From NCBI RefSeq assembly GCF_021917145.1, contig NC_061061.1:3295390-3359389 (forward strand): 64,000 nucleotides of DNA, written 5' to 3'. Every line of letters starts with the position of its first letter. The first letter of the stretch is position 1. Below, piece by piece: positions 46,976 to 57,219 of the stretch. Below the pieces are notes generated by a model. That model made no database searches. It was given only the letters and a program-made list of their open reading frames with translations, and was not told the DNA's origin. This DNA is from Hypomesus transpacificus (lineage: Eukaryota > Chordata > Actinopteri > Osmeriformes > Osmeridae). Made by a program: the position numbers and the translations under genes.

Positions 46976-48088
46976 ATAGAAAATATTTTTCTAGCATACC
47001 AAATAGTATGTCCCAATACATATAATTTCAAATGCTGTATGCCAAAAATACCAGGATGTCCTGCTGCATCCCTGGTTTCATGCTGGTTTGCAGTATGCAA
47101 GCCAGCCTGCTTTTCAAAGAGAACTGCTCTGTGTCTCAATACACATACTCCTGTAGCGAGGTGTGTGAAGAAGGCTGATTGTGGTTGTTCATGTATTCGG
47201 TGCTACATCATCACCCCCATCACCCCCACCACCCCCATCACCCCCACCACCCCCATCACCCCCACCACCCCCATCCCAGTGCTCCCTCCTCAGGCCCCTC
47301 TAAACCGGAACTCTCTCCTCAGGCCCCTGAAGCCGGAACTCTCTCCTCAGGCCCCTTTTTTCATGTGTATCCGAGGTATTAGCGCCACCGCTGGTCGGAG
47401 GATATTGTAGGCTATTTATATTAATAGGCTAACTTACATTGAACTTCTGTTTTAGCATAAGTCAATAGTGTTTAACATAGCGGAAATTATCATTGCGGCT
47501 AGCGTTACGTACAGGGTACTAAATTAACACCCGCCAACCCGCCAAATGCGGGCTAAATTTCATTTTCATAATAAAAACTCGTTAGCCAGTTTGGCCGGTG
47601 ATACATGAGGCATTTCATGAACGATACATAAGGCTATGTTCTCGGCATGGTTATTGTTAATTTATCCCCCTGCAGTAGCCTAAGTTTCCCATGAACACTG
47701 TGCCGTAATCCTTCATTATTGGAATATGGAATATATGTTTAGTACTATTATTACACATCTTGATTGAGGTGGTAATTGATGAAGCAACATTTAACATAAA
47801 TACAAGGATAGATATTGATTTCAGATTAAGAGAGTAGTGTTGTTTTTATTATCAACGTAAAAAAATTCATTATTTCAGAGCCGGCTCTTGTTGCCCTGGA
47901 AACAATAAACCATAACACGAGCCAGCTGTTGCTGCTGCAAATGACCAACGGAAAAATGTTGATATTATATAATGACCACTAGATGGCACTAAACTGCCAA
48001 ACCTATTTTCTATACTTGACAGAGGCAGAACAGTGATCATGTTCGAAATGTTAGCAACACGTAATGCTAGCCGCAATGCTAATTTCTA
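46976..48088. other. Intergenic with low-complexity repeats
   Basis: ACCCCCACCACCCCCATC-type tandem repeats (47210-47275) are followed by CTCTCCTCAGGCCCC repeats (47285-47360). No gene recognised. Confidence 0.5.
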
Positions 48089-48932
48089 TGGAAGCAAATC
48101 GTGACCAAAATTCAAATGAAAATGCATTTCCAGAAATGCATTTTCATTTTAAGAATGTGGCTGCATTATTTGACTCATAAATGAAATTAGTAATCAATCA
48201 TCCTATTTGCATTTTAATTTTCTTCCTTAAGACTGCTCATTCTTTCTAGATATCGTCGTTCTATACTATCTATTCTACTGACGTCACTCTACTGCGCCGC
48301 TCAGAATGCATTTTCGTTTTCGAATTATGGGCAGTTCTTTGCGGGCAGAACATGAAAATGAAAATGCAATGTCCGCTCAGTACTAATCAGTACTAATTTG
48401 ATTTATAAGTCAAATAATGCAGCCACATTCTTAAAATGAAAATGCATTTCTGGAAATACATTTGAATTTGAATTGTGGTCACGATTTTGCAGCCACGTTC
48501 TTAAAATGAAAATGCATTTCTGGAAATGCATTTGAATTTGAATTGTGGTCACGATTTTGCAGCCACGTTCTTGAAAATGAAAATGCAATTCTGGAAATGC
48601 ATTTGAATTTGAATTGTGGTCACGATTTTGCAGCCACGTTCTTAAAATGAAAATGCATTTCTGGAAATGCATTTTCAAATTTTACATTTCAAATTGAATT
48701 TTGGTATCTATTTGCTGGGGCATATTTTGAAAATTAAATTTCAAATGTCTTTTTCGTTTTCATTTTAATTAAGGGAAAGAATGAGCAGTCTTAAAGAAGA
48801 AAATGAAAATGCAAATAGGATGATTGAATACTAATTTGATTTATGAGTCAAATAATGCAGCCACATTCTTAAAATGAAAATGCATTTCTGGAAATGCATT
48901 TTCATTTGAATTTTGGTCACGATTTGCTTCCA
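48089..48932. mobile_element. TA-flanked foldback MITE with internal 69-bp repeats
   Basis: Ends TGGAAGCAAATCGTGACC and the exact complement (ending 48932), each flanked by TA (48087-48088 and 48933-48934). The arms match over about 155 bases. Inside the right half, a unit of about 69 bases with AATGCATTTCTGGAAATGCA and GAATTGTGGTCACGATTTTG recurs three to four times (48415-48690). AAATGCATTTC...GAAATGCATTT words make the element internally palindromic. A TA target fits Tc1/mariner-type mobilisation, but no transposase is present. Confidence 0.75.
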
Positions 48933-48934
48933 TA

Positions 48935-51060
48935 CGCCTGCAGCCGGCTGCGGCGCCGCATGAAGTCGGGTCATGTCGAATGCACCTATTCTCTGCACGA
49001 ACTCTCTTAATTCGAGTACGTCATTTCCTGATTTTCTATCCGGTGGTGTCCCAAGCATAGATGGTATCCACAGAGCCTGTTCCTGCCGGACCATTCAAAT
49101 ATGTACATTAAAATGCCCATGGTTCCCGCCTTAATAACTTTGCCATCCAATCACCGATTTTATTTTTGAAAACTGCCAGATACTCATGACAACTTAAGCT
49201 CAAAGCACATATCATTGGTTAAGGGGTTAGTGGGAGGGGGAAATAAATCTATCGTCTGCGACGGCAGCAATTGTTTTCCGAGGCGGAGCCAGAGCGGAGA
49301 CCATGGGAGATTGCCTACAGTGTTAGATTTACAGCTTCGAATTGAAATCGGAGACGATATTATGAGTAAAGACAAGTTCCTTAATATGTGTTGTCAATAT
49401 TGTCAATTAAAAGTCTCAACTTTTTACTTACGAAGAATTTGTTTGTGGGAGTGACGCAAGTTATTTCAGGAAAGAATGACGTGTCCGGCTTGGCCGTTTG
49501 TGACAGGCAGCTATGACGGTAGTAGCACTGTTTAGCTTCGATTTGAGCAGATTTCTAAAAAAACTTTGAAAAACAACATTAACTAGCTTGATTATGTATA
49601 CTCTAAGCTAAATGCCTTGTTTGGCCAATTCGGTCGATTGTGGAAGAATCTCGAACGTTTTTTTGTTATCGAGAGGAGTATCCAGCCATAGTGCTAGCTA
49701 CTTTTGGGACAGGATAATTCCGGTTTCCCCTATGTCTCCACTAGTCACTAGAATGGTCATAACTTTTAATCAAAATATGGTATTTCTAATCTGTCTTCTG
49801 TTCTACATTGCCCACAGACTTGTGGATATTCCACCCACTCAAAGTATTTCTCTATATTGTAATTAAAGTGGTTAAAAATTCAGTTGTCTGATGAGGAATG
49901 GTGGATGGAGAAGTTTTTGTAAAAGATGGCTGCCTGAAACCACTTTGATAAAATATGATTTGCCTGAAGTAATCATATATTTATTGACATGATAAAAATC
50001 CCCTAGTTCTCCTCTTCAAGATGGTATAAACAGTTGAGGTGTATGATTAAAAATGAAAATTCATAAAATATTAATATGAATATCATATTTCAACAGCATA
50101 TGGAATGTTCGGGATTTTGGCCCAGGCAGTAAAGGGTTAAGGAGAGCTTTGCCACTCCCTATTGAACCCCATCCTACCGAATTTGGCAGAGTTCCACTAG
50201 GGGTGATCGCGAGCAAGTGCATGTTGAATAGAGTCTATGGAGCTAAACGGCTAAATTTGTCTCTTTTGCCTGATTGTCGTTATGAAATTTCCGATTTGAT
50301 TGTAGTTTTTGCATGTTCAACATAGATTATAGGTCGAAAGTTGAATAAACGAGAACCTATGTCCTTTTGATTTCTTACAGGGTGAGTCGTTGTTGCCCAT
50401 AACACGCTAGCATTCTGCTAATGAATGCTGATTGGTTAGTGAAGGACTGATACGACCAGAGCTTCCGCTTGATGGCATCCGAAGCGGAATCAGAATGTCA
50501 GAGCATTAGCAACATTAGCAACAACATTGGCAGGGAGAGCCTAACCTGTCAGCTGTGTAGTCGATGCCTTGAGAGAAAAAAGTAAGTGACCAGAGCTTGC
50601 CGTAAAGTAGTAGCTCTGGGCGTACGATGTGTATGACGTCAATGACATTTTCAAAGGCTTTTTAGAACAGAAAGGCGACTTTAAAACAATCTAACAGCCA
50701 GCAGTGTGTATTTTTTTTGCCTCCCCTTTCGAGTTCGGAATTCAAATTACTAGACAAAAAATTATATCCTGAGAAAAGTGGATTTTCAGCGGTATAGCTC
50801 CATAGACCTCCATTCATTCTGCACTCGCTCTTTAGCGCCCTCACATGGAACTGCTACCAGTTCAGAATCCGGAAGTTTCCCGAGAGTGGCAGTTCTCTCT
50901 ATATTAGACATTCTCAGACATTCTCTGGTATCCACAAGTTTCCTGGGGTGGTTGCTGGGTAAACGTTTGTGGGAGATACTTCTGGTGGAGTACTTCCGGT
51001 GGAGGCTAATCACATCGCTGCTGTTGCTAACAAATTACTTATATTTCTTCTATACTCTTT
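48935..51060. other. Intergenic, no gene recognised
   Basis: About 2.1 kb of mostly AT-rich sequence. No conserved coding region, terminal repeat or RNA gene could be supported. Short frames present here have no recognisable domain. Confidence 0.4.
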
Positions 51061-51076
51061 GTTTCTAGTTAATATT

Positions 51077-51330
51077 ATGTCTTTAAAAAGCTCGGGAACA
51101 ACGTGTGCCGTTCGCGGGTGTACTTACAACCGGACAAAACTCAACACTTGGTTGAAATTGGAGTGTTTCGACCACAAGCCAAAGAATAAAAAGAGTGTTC
51201 ATGCCCGAAATGGTACAGCTTCCATCCACTGCCTAGTGACGACGACGAGGCTAAAAGAAATTGGCTGAAACACCTAAACTTAAAATGTTACTCTCGTTAG
51301 CACTTTCATTACCAACCGTCCACAGTAAAC
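51077..51330 (+). pseudogene. THAP-type zinc finger fragment
   Basis: ATG at 51077 encodes MSLKSSGTTCAVRGCTYNRT, then LECFDHKP; after a frame break near 51210 come PLPSDDDEAKRNWLKHLNL-like codons in another frame. The C-X4-C near the N-terminus, a distal C/H, a PLP-like segment and a following W are the THAP pattern (C2CH zinc finger used by P-element-like and other transposases and by THAP proteins). No catalytic domain follows. Confidence 0.55.
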
Positions 51331-51359
51331 CTGCTGCATGACTACAGGAGCGTCCTAGC

Positions 51360-54350
51360 CAGGGCCGGCCCAAGCCTTTATGGGGCCTTTAGCAGAATTT
51401 ATTTGGGGGCCCCTCAGCGTTGCCAACTACTACCTAAGCTACTGTACAGCCTGTAAACTAGTTTAGCTTGCTAACGCAAGAGCTGCTGCTTCTTCTTTCA
51501 ATTAATAATCTAGACAGGCATTAGCAATAGGCTAGACTGCTATTCGTTTTTTGGCTATTTTTCGTAAGCTTCCCTTCTAATGCAGCCTAACAGCTAGCCT
51601 CTAGCTAGCTAGAGTAATTTGCTACGTAAGGTATGTTGATGCAATATTAGAAACGTTTTTAATCAACAGTGGACCCCTAGTGCAAAAAAAGAGAATGTTC
51701 ATTAATGACAGGACGCGGCCATCTTTCCACTTCCGTGTCTTCCGGTCTAGCTTTAAACAGTGGCTCTTTTTTCCCTCGCTCCGAGACCTCGTGCACGCTT
51801 GCAACTAGCTGTACACGTCATACTTTGCGACAACCAGTCGCGAGCATAGATTTATATGGTTACGAGCGTGTGAGCTAAGGCATTGCAGTGCAGAATCTAT
51901 GGGCAGAATGGGGTACAAGTCCGATAAGAATCAGACACATGATGCCAACTTAACGGAAATGTATTCTGTCACTGTATAGTATTCCTTTCACTTGTTTTTT
52001 AGAAATAGGCTATAGGGCTAAATAGAGGGCTATTCTAGATGGAACTCGTCACATATGTTGCTTTTTTTCTTTGTGATATGAGTATGATTTCCAACGCATT
52101 GTATCGGATGAAATAAACTGTTAACATGAACAGCTTCTTCGTTGTTCTCGCCAAGCAAAGAAAGCTTAATAGTTATTTTGGTAACCGAAATCTTCCATAA
52201 TGCAGACTTACCATAGCTTACTGTCAACTTTATATTCAAACGAAATGCCACGAAATTCACACTGCCTTCAATTTCACATCAGTGTCGAAATGTTCAACCA
52301 AGAAAACCAAACGTCTATTAATGGATATAACGTGATCTAACAAGAAGTGTTAATAATGTAATAAATAAAAGCTTGAGAAGTGTGTCTAAAATATACTTTA
52401 TTGAACATTTGCCATTGAAAGGGGCTTATTCATAGAACCATATAGGCTACAAGGCGTTTCCATCAGATGTAAGTGGGGGTGAAACATATCACTAAGGACC
52501 TTCGTTGTCCCACAAAAGCAGTGATGACACGATCAAAAAAAGAATAATGGGTGTGTTTAACAAAAGCTTCTAAAGGCAAGACTAATAGTATTTAAACATA
52601 TATTCCTATTGTGGTTAACAGTTAAAGTATTAATCTTCGTCTTTGCTCCAGATAGACATGTCAACAATCTATGCTCGTGCTTAACATAATATATTTGCCA
52701 TCTTGTCATGAACGTTTTTACGAAAAATCTAATCTGTTTTAAAATAACGGGAATAAACTATATTGACAACATTTCATGTATGTGTGACAACGATTTGCTA
52801 AACTAGCTACAACAAGGCAGGCAACTCAAGCCATTTCTCCCTGTGCTCATTCAATATAAGTCTATGGCTCATTCAGCTCAATGTAAATCGGCTATCGGCC
52901 AATGTGAACTTTTGTGCTCGTGCCCTGTTAGTAGCCGCGAGCACATTTGCAAGCAACTTTTATTGACGTAGGCAAATAAATGGGGTGCTAGTTTACCCAT
53001 TTCGGATTGGTTTCAAACTTAGCAAAAATCAAGAAAAATTATTCTATGAAAAAGCTAGTAGTATGAGCCAGGTTCGAGAATCCAACCAAAATTATTGGGG
53101 GAGATAGTTTTGTAAATGTTGACTGGAGTTAATAGAATAAAAACGACCTGAAGACACGGGAACCTAACCGTACATGCAATACCACCTACATCCACCGGGG
53201 CCGTTGCTTCAAGCCGAGGGGCGAGGGGTGGGGGCTTGGTGCAAATACTGGTAAGTTTCAGAGGTTTTTAGGTTCATCATTGACTGACCATCGCAAGACA
53301 CAGACTCAAGAAAGTACGCAAAAATGCGGCTGTATGTTATCCTAGGCCATTTTTTTTTTCGTCCTCCCATCCAGTTACTGCGGAGGGCAAAGGTATATTT
53401 ATATGACAGACGGCAATTGTTTACGTCGGTCTCGTAGCAACAGGAAGTGAAGCCCACAATTCGCGCAAAGCACTATGGGGCGCTGGAAACTTGTGGATAA
53501 AGGCCCAAGAACCGGGACCACATTATTCCTCAATATGCCTCCTATTCTTAAATGTTATTATATGTATGAATACTGCAAAAAAACAAAATTGCAATACAGT
53601 TGGGCTTCTATGTTTTGTTGCAAAAACAGGAATTATGGCTAGTAACTTCATCAAAACGTAGACAAACACATGAAAAATCGAGCAGGTTGTTTATGCTACT
53701 TACCAGGAAAGGGATAGGTCGCACTGAAAGTTAAAATAGCGTGGTAGATAGTAGCCATGGCAACCAGCCAGGTCGCGTTCCATTATGAATGACATTGACA
53801 GCTTCTATATTTCCTCGGATATTGCTTAAGTCCTTTCTTGGTTATAAATAGGAAGATTGGTTGAATACGGGTGGTAAAAGATACGTAAAAGCACGGATCA
53901 GTGGTTAAGTAGTAGGCTTTAATAGGTTAGGGTATTATTCGGATAAATATTTACAGTACATACTTAAACACAATTATAGTTAAGTATAGCTTATTAAGTC
54001 AACTTAAAACCTAACAGAATTGATGTGCTGTGTCCTGAATACAGTTTGTGTTAATTAGGTTTACGCACAAGTTTATTTCAAGCCCAGTATTTATCTAGAG
54101 AATATAGCCCTGTTTCTACAGCATACAGATACAACTGACAGAGCTGATCAAATATGTTAACTAAGGACTGGTGTTTAAGCTTACAATGTTAGCAGTACTA
54201 AAAATGATATAGGGTTTTTATGACTCTTCTGAATATTATTTGTAGTTTTACTATGTTACTGAATTGGTTATCCAATAGCTTTGTCGAGATTTCTGCCTTT
54301 TGCACAATTTGCAAGGACTTTTTGTTCTGACAAAACTGTCAATTTTGTCA
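51360..54350. other. Mostly intergenic; one hAT-like end and one exon-like frame
   Basis: CAGGGCCGGCCCAAGCCTTT at about 51361 looks like a hAT terminus, without a partner. On the minus strand at 53400-53225 a frame follows a CCTCCGCAG acceptor and encodes NWMGGRKKKWPRITYSRI and FAYFLESVSCDGQSMMNLKT. It is exon-like and may belong to a transposon-linked fish gene family, but I cannot name it. The rest is AT-rich without supported features. Confidence 0.35.
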
Positions 54351-54352
54351 CA

Positions 54353-55884
54353 CTATAACTCCTGTTTTTTTCTCATTGGCTTGTTTTCTTTAGAGGACAA
54401 CAGAAATTTGCTGCTGGCCTGAGTGTCGAGGCTCCGTGCGTTGTTGCACAGGTTGCCTTCACAGCAGTCCAGCGTGAAGCTCATGCCTGGCAGCTGAATG
54501 AGCTGAGCTGAAATGGACCCACACATACTCTTGCTGGCACATCCCTTTAAGAAACTCTTCTGGCCTGAGATGTCAGCTACAAGCACAAGAAGAAGCACTG
54601 TTATTCTCTTGGTTTACCGTCCAATGTGCTGTGCACAGACAAAGATGCATTTTTCTGAACATCATTTGATATATAGAACAACAAGCACTGTCATGAGTGG
54701 AATTGGAAATATTTGGGAATAATAGAGAACCAATCATGTGAAACATTACCTATCATGGAGACACAGCTATTCTCGTCCCCCAGGCAGTTTATAGGGTTGA
54801 GGCAATCCTGGCCTTTGCATATGAAGCACTGTTTCCCATTTGAGGTAGAGTTACTATTGTTGGATTCTGTGGAGCAGAAAAAAAAGAAACACTGAAGTTA
54901 CAATAGGCTATAGACATTTTATAACCAGTGGAAGTTCTCCCATTGCACGTTCACATTACAATATTTCCCCCTTGACTTGAATTTGTCAATAGAATGTCAG
55001 ATTCCAATTTAGATGAAGACTGTTTATCATATAGGCGGTGCAATATAACAATCATAATATTGGTATACATGATAATAATCATAAAATATATAATACAAAT
55101 ACAATGAGTATTTATAGTAAATACTGTTATTATAAAAAATACATAATATAGATTTAACGTAATAACAATAATACTGGTTTACATGAAAGACTAACCTGGG
55201 ACAGTCTGAGAGTTGCAGAGGTCCGTGGTGCAGAAGTTGCCATTTAGAAATGTCCTAAAGATTCCGAAGTTAAGTGACCCAGTCAGGCTCTCAGCAGCTC
55301 CACAGTCCTTCACGGTGACGTCAAATATTTTTAACCCTCCTTGATAGTTATTGAGAACAATTACAGTAATTCAAAACAGGATTTCATTACGTCTGTAATA
55401 AAAACAATTCTGCCAATAACCTGTATCATGATAAAGCCAATATAGGCTACATTATAATAAAATGAAATGAGTTTTACATTAAAGTATCTGACCCCCGTAA
55501 ATTGTGACCCTCTGTGCTGCACATTGAGTGGAACTTGGACATGTCTTCTGGGTGTCCACGCATGAAAGATCTGCCCCGGGTGTGCACTCGTAACAGGTGA
55601 GTGTGAATGCTAAAATATGGGTGTATCAAAAAAGGTTATTTCGATCATTAGAAACTGCCAAGAAATTGACAATAGACCTGTTATAACGAAAATACAAAAC
55701 AGTTGTATTAAGCTACTTTTATTTGGGAATCACATTACCAAAACCTTAGGCAATTAATCTGCAGACAAGCAGCCTAATATTTTTTAGCTGAAACTATGCA
55801 ACCAGTCTAAGATAGGCTATAGTGTATTTGAGATTTACCTGTGGAAAACAGCACACATCCAACGAAAAGTATGACAAAATGCAT
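54353..55884 (-). CDS. LY6/uPAR-like protein, two LU domains, no GPI tail (LY6-3)
   Basis: Five exons: 55884-55839 (signal MHFVILFVGCVLFST), 55609-55493, 55339-55196, 54866-54750 and 54576-54353. All junctions are phase 1 with GT-AG ends; 648 coding bases, 215 residues. The second LU domain keeps ten cysteines (CFIC...CCEGNLCNN). The first LU domain has lost the two cysteines equivalent to positions 7 and 8 (LY6-1 AECL and KCC read AESL and NFC here). After CNNARSL the tail is DTQASSKFLLSSKENKPMRK and a few polar residues, with no hydrophobic GPI signal, so the product should be secreted if made. Homology to LY6-1 stops at this point, indicating replacement of the last coding bases and 3' flank. 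Confidence 0.75.
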
Positions 55885-56024
55885 TTTGATGCAAATTGAT
55901 TAATCTATGAAAGTCTGACTGAGTCTGGGCAGGTTGAGTTGAAGTATTTAAAAGTGTTTTCTGGGAGTGGTTTATTGCGAGGTGAAAATAAAATTAAACA
56001 GGGAAAAGAAACTTAACTCATTGC

Positions 56025-57219
56025 CCACCGGGCATTTGCCCTGTATGCCAAATTACCAGTCCAGGCCTGGATGTGGGGTGTATGTTGGCTCGTTGCTGTT
56101 GTGTTTTGGGTGAAGATAGTGACGTTTACTGGGTTAATTGGAGGGAGATGATGATGTTGTGGATTTATGTTTAGCGATAGTGAAGATCATGTAATGTAGG
56201 GCTCCCGAGAGCACCCTGCAGTTAGTAGTACCCAGAAGAGCCCACTATAAAAGGCCTGCTCTTGGGTCAGATAAAGGAGACTGATCATGGTAGTAGGACG
56301 TTACTGCTGGGCTAAACAAATGTCTATGGACGTTATCAATAAATCCCCAGACTAACGGTTTGCTTTAACTAATGTCTCTGCCTGCTCACTGCTGTTCATG
56401 ACCGCTACAAGGGTCAGGTTGACACAGTGTGTCACCACCAACATCATCGCAGGCACTTTGCCATATCTATAATTCCAGGAATCTGTGTGTGCCAGTAGTC
56501 TTATCACAGGCACTTTGCACCATCTGTAGTTCAAGTAATCTGTATTTGTGTGTTTCACTGGCATCTTAATCAATGACTGCATCATGGGCACTGTGCACTC
56601 GGAACCTTAATAATGATTCATCTTTTTCCTCCACCAAAAATACTATTCCAAATCCACCATTAGAATTAATTGAATAACCTGTAGCTAACTTCTGCACTGT
56701 GCAACACTATTTCGAGCTCCCTCTGAAGCTGTTCGTTCTTGAAAGGACCATTCTTGAAAATAATTAGAAAAGAGCCACTCACTTTTCCTAATGAGAACTT
56801 AATAACTCACAGCATTGTGAAAGCAATTCAGTTTTATTGTGAGAGGGGGAAAAAACTAGGAACTGCATTTCCACTATGCAGAGTCAATAAATGTATAAAT
56901 CACTTATTTTATTCAATCTCCAAGTCAAGTTACTATTACAAACATGTCTGCCTCCGGCACAGCTGTGAAGCCAGACTTTCTCCTTACGTTGACACATATC
57001 ATCCAATCTTGTACTGGATTTTTGTAACCAGATCTGCATTTTGTGTCTATTTCCAGACGACTGGGCACTCACAACACAAGGACTGAAGGAAAGCACTAAC
57101 ATCATTAGTCCCAAGGATAGAAACGTCACAAAAGTTTTTAGACACATGGACTTTGTGAGAAGGCTACTTCTCCTCTCGTGGCCCCTCGTTGCTTCCAGCC
57201 TAGTGCAGATGCAGTGGTG
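56025..57219. other. Intergenic; transposon end and LTR-like stretch
   Basis: A GGGCATTTGCCCTGTATGCC...CCAGTCCAGGCCTGG stretch (56029-56069) resembles the end of the CAGGGTCGGACTGG family. At 56195-56350 a TATAAAA box (56246) with a downstream AATAAA (56337) suggests an LTR-like promoter unit, without confirmed ends. The remainder is downstream of SMG9 copy 3 and may include its 3' UTR. Confidence 0.35.

Noticed and set aside
48403..48678. Frame with three repeated FPELHFHF-type segments
   Set aside because: Encoded by the internal repeats of the TA-flanked MITE; no independent evidence of a gene.
56884..57147. Minus-strand 87-residue frame with a signal-peptide-like start
   Set aside because: It lies just downstream of the SMG9 stop codon, probably in the 3' UTR or flank, with no recognisable domain or splice support.
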